Assembly: GCA_937944885.1 (NCBI GenBank)
Contig: CALFBB010000028.1
Span: forward strand, 1-58,379
Length of the DNA stretch: 58,379 nucleotides
Reading direction: 5' to 3'
From: an uncultured cyanobacterium
GTDB taxonomy: Bacteria > Cyanobacteriota > Cyanobacteriia > Thermostichales > Thermostichaceae
Program-made: the position numbers and the translations under genes
Shown here: one piece after another, positions 25,634-34,004 of the stretch
Position numbering within the stretch: position 1 is the first letter of the stretch
Layout of the letters: every line of letters begins with the position of its first letter
The notes under the pieces: model-generated
The model's database searches: none
What the model was told of the DNA's origin: nothing
What the model saw: the letters and a program-made list of their open reading frames with translations, nothing else

Positions 25634-27835
25634 ATGACCTACCCGCTTCATGTTGCCCTAATCTGGCACCAGCACCAGCCGCTTTACAAAAGTCCGTTAG
25701 CGGGGAAATATCGCATGCCCTGGGTGCGGCTGCACGGCATTAAAGATTACCTGGATCTAATTCTGCTGTTAGAGCGGTTTCCCCGTTTGCACCAAACCGT
25801 CAATCTGGTGCCCTCCCTGATCATTCAAATCGAAGAGTATGTGGCGGGTTCAGCATTCGACCCTTATTTGGAGTTAACCTTAACCCCGGTGGAGAAGCTT
25901 AACCCTGAGCAGCTGCGCTTTGTGGTCGAACGCTTCTTTGACAGCCACTACCCCCACATGATCGAGCCCTATCCCCGCTATCGGCAGCTCTATGAGCAAC
26001 GGGAAGCTCGGGGGGTCAACTGGTGTCTCCAGTACTGGACGCAGCAAGATTTCAGCGATTTGCTGGCTTGGCACAATTTGTCTTGGTTTGATCCTTTGTT
26101 TCAGGAGGATCCAGAAATTGAAGGCTGGATCAAAATGGGATCCGGGTTCAGCCTGGCGGATCGACAACGGATCTACGCCAAACAGCAGCAGATCCTCAGT
26201 GCCATCATCCCTCAACACGCCAAAATGCAAAGCAGCGGGCAACTGGAGCTGACCACCAGCCCCTATACCCACCCGATTTTGCCTCTACTGGTCAGTGAGC
26301 GATCGGCACGGGTGGCCCGTCCGGGATTGCCTTTACCCCGCTACAGCTTCCACTGGGAGCAGGATGTCCACATTCAGCTAGAACGGGGCAAGCAAGTTTA
26401 CCGCGAGCGCTTTGGTCGGGATCCGCGGGGTCTTTGGCCCTCTGAGCAATCGGTCAGCCCGGCCATCTTACCCTCCATCCAAAAGCATGGGTTTGACTGG
26501 ATCATCTCTGATGAAGGGGTTTTGGGCTGGAGTCTGGGGCATCCTTTTCACCGCGATGAACGGGGCCATATCCTAGAACCGGCAAAGCTTTACCGCCCTT
26601 ATCGTCTGGAAACTGAACTAGGGGAGCTGGCGATCATCTTTCGGGATCACCGACTTTCCGATTTGATCGGCTTCAGCTACAGCGCGATGTCCGCGGATGC
26701 TGCGGCCAAAGACTTGATCGGGCACCTAGAAACCATTCGCAACCGCCTGCCGCAGGATCAACCCTGGCTGGTCACCATTGCCCTGGATGGGGAAAATTGC
26801 TGGGAATACTATCCGCGAGATGGTAAGCCTTTTCTGGAAAACCTCTACACCCGCCTCAGTCAGCACCCCTCTTTGCGTTTGGTTACTGTGTCTGAGTTTT
26901 TGGATCAATTTCCCCCCACCGAGTTTTTGCCCGCAGAACAGCTACACAGCGGCTCTTGGATCGAAGCGGATTTCACCACTTGGATCGGGGATCCCGTCAA
27001 AAACCGCGCTTGGGAGCTCCTTGCCCAAGCCCGGCAAGTGATCCAAGACCACCCCAACGCCAACCCGCAAGCTTGGGAAGCCCTTTGGGCCGCCGAGGGA
27101 TCCGATTGGTTTTGGTGGTTTGGTATGGGGCACTCCTCCGCTCACGATGCCATTTTTGACCAATTGTTTCGGGAACACCTACAAGCCCTCTACAGCGCTC
27201 TCGGGGAGGCGGTACCGATGGCGCTGCATTTTCCCCTCGAAGACCACGATGGCCTTGGGGATCGCCTGCCTCAAGGGTTTATTCACCCCACCATCAACGG
27301 TCGTCCGGCAGAACGAGAATGGACCCAAGCGGGGCGAGTTGAGATCGGCGGAGCAAGAGGTACCATGCACCGCAACAGCGTTGTTCGCCGCCTCTGGTAC
27401 GGCTATGACCACTTCAACTTCTATTTGCGGCTGGATTTTAGCTCAGCCATCCAACGGCCCAAACAACTACAAGTGCTGTGTTTCTATCCCAACCGCACCA
27501 CCATCAACAGTGCCATTCCCCTGCAATCGCTGCCGGAAGAAGCTCCCCTCAACTACCACTACCGTCACCTGTTGCAGCTGACTTTGCCCCCACCTGGCCA
27601 GCATCCGGCTCAGGTCTCCGTTAAGCTCTTGCAAGCGGGAGAGTACCACAGCTGGCATGCCATTGACCATCAAATTCAAGCCATGGTAGATACCTGTCTG
27701 GAGGTAGCGGTTCCTTGGAAAAATTTGGGGGTACAGCCGGGGCAGGAGATGCAATTCATCATTGTGGCAGCAGAGCGGGATGTCTTCCAGGAGGCCATCC
27801 CTCCTAAGGCCACCATTGCTCTGCGTATTCCTTGA
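25634..27835 (+). CDS. Glycoside hydrolase family 57 (amylopullulanase/4-alpha-glucanotransferase-like)
   Basis: GH57 enzymes act on alpha-glucans such as glycogen. The 733-residue protein has the five GH57 regions in order: LIWHQHQP (residues 9-16), the region with MIEPYPRY, RGLWPSEQSVSP near 272 with the catalytic nucleophile Glu, VTIALDGENCWEYY near 385 with the acid/base Asp, and a late DWFWWFGMGHSSAHDAIFDQ near 490. The C-terminal 200 residues are a beta-rich domain typical of large GH57 proteins of cyanobacteria. There is no signal peptide, so it acts inside the cell. Specificity is undetermined. Function may connect with GlgE at 44.2 kb. Confidence 0.9.
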   Translation: MTYPLHVALIWHQHQPLYKSPLAGKYRMPWVRLHGIKDYLDLILLLERFPRLHQTVNLVPSLIIQIEEYVAGSAFDPYLELTLTPVEKLNPEQLRFVVERFFDSHYPHMIEPYPRYRQLYEQREARGVNWCLQYWTQQDFSDLLAWHNLSWFDPLFQEDPEIEGWIKMGSGFSLADRQRIYAKQQQILSAIIPQHAKMQSSGQLELTTSPYTHPILPLLVSERSARVARPGLPLPRYSFHWEQDVHIQLERGKQVYRERFGRDPRGLWPSEQSVSPAILPSIQKHGFDWIISDEGVLGWSLGHPFHRDERGHILEPAKLYRPYRLETELGELAIIFRDHRLSDLIGFSYSAMSADAAAKDLIGHLETIRNRLPQDQPWLVTIALDGENCWEYYPRDGKPFLENLYTRLSQHPSLRLVTVSEFLDQFPPTEFLPAEQLHSGSWIEADFTTWIGDPVKNRAWELLAQARQVIQDHPNANPQAWEALWAAEGSDWFWWFGMGHSSAHDAIFDQLFREHLQALYSALGEAVPMALHFPLEDHDGLGDRLPQGFIHPTINGRPAEREWTQAGRVEIGGARGTMHRNSVVRRLWYGYDHFNFYLRLDFSSAIQRPKQLQVLCFYPNRTTINSAIPLQSLPEEAPLNYHYRHLLQLTLPPPGQHPAQVSVKLLQAGEYHSWHAIDHQIQAMVDTCLEVAVPWKNLGVQPGQEMQFIIVAAERDVFQEAIPPKATIALRIP

Positions 27836-27862
27836 GCTTGTTTTTCCCTGAAAATCTTTGGC

Positions 27863-28813
27863 ATGTTGCGTGAGCTCTATCCCCCCATCCAACCCTATGA
27901 TCAGGGCCGGCTGGCAGTTTCACCTCTGCACACCATCTACTACGAACAATGTGGGGATCCAGCTGGCAAACCGGTTGTCTTTCTGCACGGGGGGCCAGGG
28001 GGTGGCATTGACCCGGTGTATCGCCAGTATTTTGATCCGAAGCGCTGGCGGGTGGTGCTCTTCGATCAGCGGGGTTGTGGCCGCAGCCAACCCTATGGGG
28101 AGCTGCGGGAGAATACCACTTGGGATTTGGTGGCGGATATTGAGAAGCTGCGTCGATATCTGCAGATTGAGCGTTGGGTGGTGTTTGGGGGCAGTTGGGG
28201 CAGTACCCTTGCTTTGGCTTATGGGCAAACCCATCCGCAGTCTTGTTTGGGATTCATTTTGCGGGGTATTTTTCTATTGCGCTCTTTGGAGATCCGCTGG
28301 TTTTATCAAGCGGGAGCCAGCTACCTTTTCCCGGAAGCTTGGCAGCACTTTCTCGAGCTCATTCCTGTCGAAGAACGAGGGGATTTACTGGCTGCCTACC
28401 ACCGTCGTCTGACGGATGCTGATCCGGCGGTGCGTTTACAGGCTGCTCGCGCCTGGTCCATTTGGGAAGCTAGTACCAGTAAGTTAATCCCTAGCTCTGA
28501 TTTGATCGAACGGTTTGGGCAGGGAGAGTTTGCTGAAGCCTTTGCCCGCATTGAGTGTCATTACTTTATTCACAGGGGCTTTCTAGATCCCGAAGATCAA
28601 TTGCTTAGGGACGTGGGGCGCATACGCCACCTGCCGGGGGTGATTGTGCAGGGGCGTTACGATGTGGTTTGCCCTCCTATCTCGGCTTGGGAACTGCATC
28701 AGGCTTGGCCGGAGGCAGAGTTTCAGGTGATCCCGGATGCCGGCCACTCCATCACCGAACCGGGGATCCGCAGTGCCCTCATTGAGGCTACAGATCGATT
28801 GGCTAGCCTGTGA
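27863..28813 (+). CDS. pip: Proline iminopeptidase (S33 alpha/beta hydrolase)
   Basis: This enzyme releases N-terminal proline from peptides. The 316-residue protein opens MLRELYPPIQPYDQGRLAVS, the usual Pip start, and has oxyanion block VVFLHGGPGGGIDP, DQRGCGRSQPYG, the nucleophile elbow VVFGGSWGSTLALAYGQTHP (Ser in GGSWGS, near residue 111), the acid Asp in VQGRYDVVCPPISAWEL and the catalytic His in IPDAGHSITEPG. Length and motifs fit the cytoplasmic monomeric class. It begins 27 bp after the GH57 stop, so a shared transcript is likely. Confidence 0.94.
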   Translation: MLRELYPPIQPYDQGRLAVSPLHTIYYEQCGDPAGKPVVFLHGGPGGGIDPVYRQYFDPKRWRVVLFDQRGCGRSQPYGELRENTTWDLVADIEKLRRYLQIERWVVFGGSWGSTLALAYGQTHPQSCLGFILRGIFLLRSLEIRWFYQAGASYLFPEAWQHFLELIPVEERGDLLAAYHRRLTDADPAVRLQAARAWSIWEASTSKLIPSSDLIERFGQGEFAEAFARIECHYFIHRGFLDPEDQLLRDVGRIRHLPGVIVQGRYDVVCPPISAWELHQAWPEAEFQVIPDAGHSITEPGIRSALIEATDRLASL

Positions 28814-29068
28814 AACCCTGAGATGCCTTATACAAACCAAGTTCTGCTAAGGATCCCAAAACCTTGAAGAATTGCAACACGAATACCAGCAAAAACCTGG
28901 GATCTACTCCAGAAGCACGGGCCAGCCTATCGACAGTTGCCGATTTTGGGTTTATCACTGAGGGGAGGGTGGCGCAAACCTCCTGTCTTTGGCCTCCGCT
29001 GCCGGTTTGTCTACCAGGTGTTTTCCGGATCCAGACTTACCTTTGTTCACTGTCTCCAGGGTTGAACT

Positions 29069-29608
29069 ATGCAGAAACCAAACCATCTGTTCAAGCTTGC
29101 TCTAGCCCTGCCTGCCTCCTTCCTGCTGGCAGATGTTGTTGCAGCCTACCCCTGTGAGGGTGAAGCCTACAACTACCACAGCCCCATGGTTCAGGTTAGC
29201 AGTGATGGGGCCAACAGCTTTACCGTTCAGGTGGTACCTACTGCTTTTGCCAACAGCCTGGCCAATGGGTTTATCGGTGTTGCCATTGAAGCGGTCAACG
29301 GTCAACAAGCCCAGAGTGCCATCAGTCGCCGGCTGTTCGGCCCCACTCCTCCAATTCAGGGGGTGCAAGTGGTGGGTTTGCTCAACGATGGCCCGGCTCA
29401 GCGCGCCGGCTTGGCTTACGGTGATATCTTGATCGGGGTAGATGGGCAACGGGTTACCTCTGTGCAGCATGTCCAGCAAATCATTCAGAATACCCCGGTT
29501 GGCCAATCAGTTCCGATTACCTTCCGTCGGGAGGGTCGGGTCTTGTCCACGGTGGTAACGGTGGGGGATGGCCGTGTGCTGCGCCCCTTGATGCTACAGC
29601 AGCAGTAA
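29069..29608 (+). CDS. Exported PDZ-domain protein
   Basis: The 179-residue protein has a signal peptide (MQKPNHLFKLALALPASFLL, ADVVAAYP) and a single PDZ domain near residues 70-165: GFIGVAIEAVNG, GVQVVGLLNDGPAQRAGLAY, GDILIGVDGQRVTSVQHVQQ and PITFRREGRVLSTVVTVGDG. There is no protease domain, unlike HtrA/Deg or CtpA, so it is a stand-alone periplasmic or lumenal PDZ protein, probably an adaptor. The 255 bp between pip and this gene hold nothing I can support. A small membrane protein gene follows 31 bp later. Confidence 0.8.
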   Translation: MQKPNHLFKLALALPASFLLADVVAAYPCEGEAYNYHSPMVQVSSDGANSFTVQVVPTAFANSLANGFIGVAIEAVNGQQAQSAISRRLFGPTPPIQGVQVVGLLNDGPAQRAGLAYGDILIGVDGQRVTSVQHVQQIIQNTPVGQSVPITFRREGRVLSTVVTVGDGRVLRPLMLQQQ

Positions 29609-29639
29609 GGCTGAGGAGCTAGGAGCTCTCTCGTGCTCT

Positions 29640-29960
29640 ATGGTGACTGATTTCACCACTCCTGCTGGAGCAGGATGGGCGGTCTGGTCTGTTTGTGTCT
29701 TTAATTTTTTTCTCTTCGGGCTTCTGATTGCCAGCTTACCTTTCTTCTGGAAATTAAGGTTGGCCTTTCAAGCAGCGGCTCGTGCTCTTGACAGGTGGAG
29801 TGAGGCGGTGGAGCAGGTGTTCAATCCTACTCCAAGTGGGCTTTTGCATTTGCCGGAGAAGTTGCGAGGCGGTCGGGCTCGGTTTCTGCTTTGGCAGCGG
29901 CGGCTACAGTTTTGGCAAGGGATGCACAGGTTGGTCTTTTGGCTAAGGCGGAGGCTTTGA
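29640..29960 (+). CDS. Small membrane protein, unknown
   Basis: The 106-residue frame starts at ATG 29640, 31 bp after the PDZ gene. Residues 12-40 (GWAVWSVCVFNFFLFGLLIA) form one transmembrane helix; the rest is a basic, amphipathic cytoplasmic tail rich in Arg and Trp (RARFLLWQRRLQFWQGMHRL). I recognise no family. The small gap and same strand suggest co-transcription with the PDZ protein. Confidence 0.55.
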   Translation: MVTDFTTPAGAGWAVWSVCVFNFFLFGLLIASLPFFWKLRLAFQAAARALDRWSEAVEQVFNPTPSGLLHLPEKLRGGRARFLLWQRRLQFWQGMHRLVFWLRRRL

Positions 29961-30081
29961 GCAGAGCCTGAGTAAATGCCTAGGGGTTGTGGACAGAGAT
30001 AATCTAGGGTGCCGGACTGGGATCACTGGAAGAGGATGCCTTTCCGGGGGGTGCTCCCTGAGTTTTGTGTATACAGTCAAC

Positions 30082-31707
30082 ATGGATAGCGGTTCTTCTG
30101 TAACCAGCCCAATTCGGTTGCAGGTGATGGCCAATGCCCTAGCTGGGATCGCTGAAGAGATGGGGGCGCGCCTGATCCGAGGTTCCTATTCGGCCAACAT
30201 CAAGGAGCGGCGGGATTGCTCCACAGCTTTGTTTGATGCCCAGGGATCCTGTATTGCCCAGGCAGCTCATATCCCGGTGCATTTGGGGGCGCTCTCGGAG
30301 GCGGTAGGGGCTGTTATCGCAACCGGTCCACAACCAGGGGATGTGTTTGTCCTCAATGATCCCTATCAAGGGGGATCCCATCTGCCGGATCTGACGGTGG
30401 TAACGGCCATTCCTGCTCTTGAGGATCCCACTGTCATTTGTGCCTATGCGGTCAATCGCGCCCATCACGCCGATATAGGTGGGATGCGTCCTGGGTCTAT
30501 GCCTGCCGATTCGACGGAGATTTGGCAGGAGGGATTGGTGATCCCACCGGTACGCTTGGCCCGCCTACAGGTATCTGGAGCCTTGGATTGGAACGAGGCG
30601 CTGCTGCAGTTGATCTTGGCCAATGTGCGCAATGCCGAGCAGCGCCGTGGTGATTTGCAAGCGCAAGTGGGGGCGAATGCCATCGGGTTACGCCGCTTCC
30701 GGGAGCTACTGGCCCAGTTTGGTGAGGAGGAGGCCTGGCGGTTAATTGCTGCGGTCATCGACTACAGCCGCCGGCGCATGCAGGCTCAAATTCGCACTCT
30801 ACCCGATGGGGTCTACAGAGCAGCCGATCAACTAGAGGGCTACGGGGATCCCCCAGAAGCGATTTGGATTCACGCTCAAGTTGAGGTGAAAGGAGACCGC
30901 CTGCGGGTGGATTTTACAGGTACGGATGCGGCCCACGCAGGGAACTTGAATGCCCCCTTGGCGGTGACCCGCTCGGCGGTGCTGTTTGCTCTGCGCTGCT
31001 TGCTGGATCCCACTGCCCCGAGCAATAGCGGGCTGGAGGAGCCTATTGAGATTGAGGCTCCCCTAGGCTGCTTGGTGAATGCCCAATTTCCCGCAGCAGT
31101 GGTAGCCGGCAACGTAGAAACTTCCCAGCGGATTGCCGATCTGATTCTGCACGCCTTGGCCCCAGTAGCCGGCTCCCTGAGTATTGCCCAAGGTCAGGGC
31201 ACCATGAACAACTGCGTGCTCGGTAACCGCCACTTCACTTACTACGAAACCCTGGGGGGAGGACAAGGTGCCAGTTCTCACCGGCCTGGCCCAGATGGGA
31301 TCCATGTCGGCATGAGCAACACCCTCAATACCCCGATTGAAGCTCTGGAGCTGGAGTATCCCTTGCAGGTGTTGTGCTACGAGCTCCGCCCAGATTCTGG
31401 TGGCCATGGCCGACAGCGGGGCGGCTGGGGATTGATTCGCTCTTTACGGGTTTTGCAAGATTGCACCCTGTCTTTACTCACCGACCGACGCTACCATGCC
31501 CCACAGGGAGAAGCCGGTGGAGGTTCTGGACAGGTGGGGATCAACCGGCTAAATGGGGATCCCTTGCCGAGCAAAATCAGCCGACCTCTGAAGGCCGGGG
31601 ATGTGGTTACCCTGTACACCCCTGGAGGGGGCGCTTGGGGAGCGGTAGAGCCGATCCCCGATGCGGATGCTAACGGGATCCCTGACTCAGACAGGGGAGG
31701 TGGGTGA
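30082..31707 (+). CDS. Hydantoinase B/oxoprolinase-type protein (HyuB)
   Basis: HyuB proteins are ATP-dependent hydantoinase or acetone-carboxylase-like subunits, normally paired with HyuA. I start at ATG 30082 (MDSGSSVTSPIRLQVMANAL), 541 residues; the frame is open from GTG 29989. Family motifs are ARLIRGSYSANIKERRDCST, AAHIPVHLGALS, GDVFVLNDPYQGGSHLPDLT, NRAHHADIGGMRPGSMP and NAPLAVTRSAV. HyuA is not beside it, so the partner must be elsewhere or the protein works alone. The last 38 bp overlap the antiparallel end of the thioredoxin gene. Confidence 0.9.
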   Translation: MDSGSSVTSPIRLQVMANALAGIAEEMGARLIRGSYSANIKERRDCSTALFDAQGSCIAQAAHIPVHLGALSEAVGAVIATGPQPGDVFVLNDPYQGGSHLPDLTVVTAIPALEDPTVICAYAVNRAHHADIGGMRPGSMPADSTEIWQEGLVIPPVRLARLQVSGALDWNEALLQLILANVRNAEQRRGDLQAQVGANAIGLRRFRELLAQFGEEEAWRLIAAVIDYSRRRMQAQIRTLPDGVYRAADQLEGYGDPPEAIWIHAQVEVKGDRLRVDFTGTDAAHAGNLNAPLAVTRSAVLFALRCLLDPTAPSNSGLEEPIEIEAPLGCLVNAQFPAAVVAGNVETSQRIADLILHALAPVAGSLSIAQGQGTMNNCVLGNRHFTYYETLGGGQGASSHRPGPDGIHVGMSNTLNTPIEALELEYPLQVLCYELRPDSGGHGRQRGGWGLIRSLRVLQDCTLSLLTDRRYHAPQGEAGGGSGQVGINRLNGDPLPSKISRPLKAGDVVTLYTPGGGAWGAVEPIPDADANGIPDSDRGGG

Positions 31708-32056
31708 GGAACAACTGCTCACAGCGGCGCAGCACCTCATCCCGGCTGGCGAAGTGTTCTAACCTTTGCACCTCTTGACCTTTCTCAAACAAGATCAAGG
31801 TCGGTAAAGACTGCACCCGATAGCGACGGGAAAGCAAGAAATTCTCATCGACATTCACCCGCACCACCTTCACCGCCCCCTCCCATTCGGCAGCAAGACG
31901 CTCGGTAATCGGCTGAATGAATCGACATAACCCGCACCAAGGGGCGCTAAAATCCACCAAAACCAACCCGGTACTTGTCAAAAGTTCTTGATTAAAGGTA
32001 TCCAGTGCGACTTGCAAGATCGCCACTCCCAAACTAAAGAAGTTCTTTGGGATCAT
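31670..32056 (-). CDS. Thioredoxin-like protein with WCGLC active site
   Basis: Start ATG 32056 (MIPKNFFSLG) lies directly after the stop of the upstream membrane-protein gene, giving 128 residues; a TTG at 32068 would overlap that gene. The fold is thioredoxin: LVLVDFSAPWCGLCRFIQPI with WCGLC in place of the canonical WCGPC, then VKVVRVNVDENFLLSRRYRV and the cis-Pro segment QSLPTLILFEKG. Replacing Pro by Leu usually alters redox potential. It should reduce protein disulfides in the cytoplasm. The 3' end overlaps the convergent hyuB gene by 38 bp. Confidence 0.9.
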   Translation of the reverse strand: MIPKNFFSLGVAILQVALDTFNQELLTSTGLVLVDFSAPWCGLCRFIQPITERLAAEWEGAVKVVRVNVDENFLLSRRYRVQSLPTLILFEKGQEVQRLEHFASRDEVLRRCEQLFLTHLPCLSQGSR

Positions 32057-32057
32057 G

Positions 32058-32798
32058 CTACCAGGCAACTCGGCTGGCTGCAGACACCATTTGTGTATGG
32101 AAGGCGTAAAGAATCAATACAAAGCTGAACACCCCCAAGTAGGCCCAACGGAGAAATTCTCGCAGGCGCAGCTGCTGTCGCTTTTGCAGAATCGCCAAAC
32201 CGGGGATCACGGAGGTGCGGGCCTTTAACTCCCGGAAGGCTTGACCGTATTTGCGCTCTAGGCGGTGATCCCCATGCCAAACCGCAAACAGGTGATAGGC
32301 AATTAATCCTAGAGAAGTCACCACCATAAAACTGGAGCCAATCCAGAGGGAATGGGCCACACACCAAATCACTTGGCCCACCATTTGCGGGTGGCGGGTG
32401 ATGCGAATAATCCCTGTCTCATACAGGTGAATTTCCGGCCTTTGGATGGCAGCAATTTCCAGTAAATTAAAGGTGGCCGGATACAAAAAGAAAAAAGAGA
32501 GGGCCGATAGAAATACAACCGTGCTGTGGATCCCGGGGACTGCCTGGAGATTCCAAAGGCGGATCCCGTCGTAGCGATGGTTAAAAAAGTAGATTAACAG
32601 CAGCAGCGCTAAATTGATACTCACCAAAGCAAAGAACACTCGGTACAGGTGGGCTCCTATCCTGGCTTCTCCCCAAGGACGCAAATAAGCCAATCCACTG
32701 TGGGCGCAGGCAAACCCCAGGATTAGAGCTAGCATCGTCCAATGGGATCCATAGGCGGTTAACCCCTCGAGAAGATTGCTAGATAGAGTGAACTGCAT
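32058..32798 (-). CDS. NnrU-family membrane protein, candidate 15-cis-zeta-carotene isomerase (Z-ISO)
   Basis: The 246-residue protein has about six or seven hydrophobic segments. It resembles NnrU/Z-ISO, a haem-dependent membrane family that in plants isomerises 15-cis-zeta-carotene. The HSGLAYLRPWGEARIGAHLY block at residues 33-52 with RVFFALVS matches Z-ISO well, and ITRHPQMVGQVIWCVAHSL near 135 and WHGDHRLERKYGQAFREL near 190 contribute candidate His ligands. Some cyanobacterial homologues have been linked to carotenoid isomerisation, as I remember it; function here is inferred. It is immediately followed by the thioredoxin gene, a coupled pair. Confidence 0.75.
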   Translation of the reverse strand: MQFTLSSNLLEGLTAYGSHWTMLALILGFACAHSGLAYLRPWGEARIGAHLYRVFFALVSINLALLLLIYFFNHRYDGIRLWNLQAVPGIHSTVVFLSALSFFFLYPATFNLLEIAAIQRPEIHLYETGIIRITRHPQMVGQVIWCVAHSLWIGSSFMVVTSLGLIAYHLFAVWHGDHRLERKYGQAFRELKARTSVIPGLAILQKRQQLRLREFLRWAYLGVFSFVLILYAFHTQMVSAASRVAW

Positions 32799-32864
32799 GG
32801 GTAGTTTGCTCCTCTTCCGCCACCGACTGCCTTATGCTTAAAGATAAGTTACATTGGGCTTCCT

Positions 32865-33266
32865 ATGTTTAAAACCCTTTTCCTGCGCTTCCTTGGCCTG
32901 CTTCTATCTATCACTCTCCTGCTTGGCCTCATGATCCCAGAGGTTCAGGCAGCCCGTCTCACCGGCAAGTATTACGAAGACAGCATGACCATGATCCAAA
33001 CTCTGCGTACTGTTCTTTCTGAAGGGGATCCTGCGATGAACCCGGAAGAGGCTCGCGCCGAGGCTATGGAAGCCATCCAGGAGTTTGCCGGGCGCTATCA
33101 TGGCCAACACTATGACAAGCTGCAGTCTTTTACCACTCTGCGCACCGTCTTCAATACCTTGGCCTCTCAGTACCGCATGTCCAATCGTCCCCTCAAGCCG
33201 GAGCAGATGGAGCGGGTCTTGATGCAGCTGGATCGGGCAGAAGTTGCCCTGCGGCGGGAAGGCTAA
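32865..33266 (+). CDS. psb27: Photosystem II assembly factor Psb27, without lipobox cysteine
   Basis: Psb27 binds CP43 at the lumenal side of PSII intermediates and prevents premature Mn-cluster assembly. The 133-residue protein has a signal peptide MFKTLFLRFLGLLLSITLLL ending EVQAA, then LTGKYYEDSMTMIQTLRTVL and a four-helix bundle with FAGRYHG and LASQYRMSNRPLKPEQMERV. Cyanobacterial Psb27 usually carries a lipobox with Cys after the leader and is lipid-anchored; here no Cys is present, so it should be a soluble lumenal protein as in plants. It is divergent from the NnrU gene, 66 bp apart. Confidence 0.85.
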   Translation: MFKTLFLRFLGLLLSITLLLGLMIPEVQAARLTGKYYEDSMTMIQTLRTVLSEGDPAMNPEEARAEAMEAIQEFAGRYHGQHYDKLQSFTTLRTVFNTLASQYRMSNRPLKPEQMERVLMQLDRAEVALRREG

Positions 33267-33451
33267 ACCAGCATCCGATCCCGATCACAGACAAGCTACC
33301 CTTCCATTTTCTAGACTGAATCCCAATCAAACTGAAGGGTCTCACAAGCTTCTGACCGGCTCCTCAGAACCCTCTCTGAGCCAAAATTGGAAACCAAGCA
33401 GGTCAGGCAGTTTGTTAGGGATCCCTCAGCCTAGAGAGTTGGGAGATTGCT

Positions 33452-33958
33452 ATGGGCAAGATGCAAGGGATAGTTCTTTCGGCCATGTTGGCGGTTGGGA
33501 TCCCAGCAACCCTCTTGATTCAAACGCAACCCTTCAGGGTTCAGGCCCAGACAGCAAGGATCACCTCTGAAAGGGAAGCAGGAGGACCTTTTTGGGCTCC
33601 GGATGGTCTAGCAATCCGGGGTTACGACCCAGTGGCGTACTTTATCGATGCTCAACCGGTTCAGGGTTCTGCTGCGCACGAATGGGGGTGGGGTGGAGTC
33701 ACTTGGCGGTTTGCCAATGCTGACAACCTGGAGCGGTTTCGCAACAACCCGGAGCGATTTGCCCCCCAATACGGCGGATTTTGTGCTTGGGCGGTGGCCC
33801 ATAACTATCTTTACCCGGTGGATCCCTTTGCTTGGCGGATTGTGGAGAGCAAACTTTACTTGAATGCCAACCGGCGGGTGCAGCGCAACTGGGAACGAGA
33901 TATTCCGGAATTGATCAAAAAAGCTGACCTGAACTGGCCCAAACTGAGAGCCCAGTAG
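33452..33958 (+). CDS. Exported YHS-domain protein
   Basis: The 168-residue protein has an N-terminal signal (MGKMQGIVLSAMLAVGIPAT, cleaved near VQAQT) and a YHS domain: AIRGYDPVAYFIDAQPVQGS, GVTWRFANADNLERFRNNPE, RFAPQYGGFCAWAVAHNYLY, then AWRIVESKLYLNANRRVQRN. The YHS family is often linked to metal binding or trafficking; the single Cys in GGFCAW is the conserved one. Its substrate is unknown. It lies 185 bp after psb27 with no gene between. Confidence 0.85.
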   Translation: MGKMQGIVLSAMLAVGIPATLLIQTQPFRVQAQTARITSEREAGGPFWAPDGLAIRGYDPVAYFIDAQPVQGSAAHEWGWGGVTWRFANADNLERFRNNPERFAPQYGGFCAWAVAHNYLYPVDPFAWRIVESKLYLNANRRVQRNWERDIPELIKKADLNWPKLRAQ

Positions 33959-33981
33959 CCTCAATCTTGAGGGACTCTTTT
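33959..33981 (+). terminator. Possible weak terminator after the YHS gene
   Basis: CCTCAA-TC-TTGAGG lies one base after the YHS stop codon and is followed by GACTCTTTT. The loop is tight and the T-run short. A 12-bp direct repeat (TTTGTAAACGAA) follows at about 33979-34002. Confidence 0.3.
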
Positions 33982-34004
33982 GTAAACGAATTTGTAAACG
34001 AACT

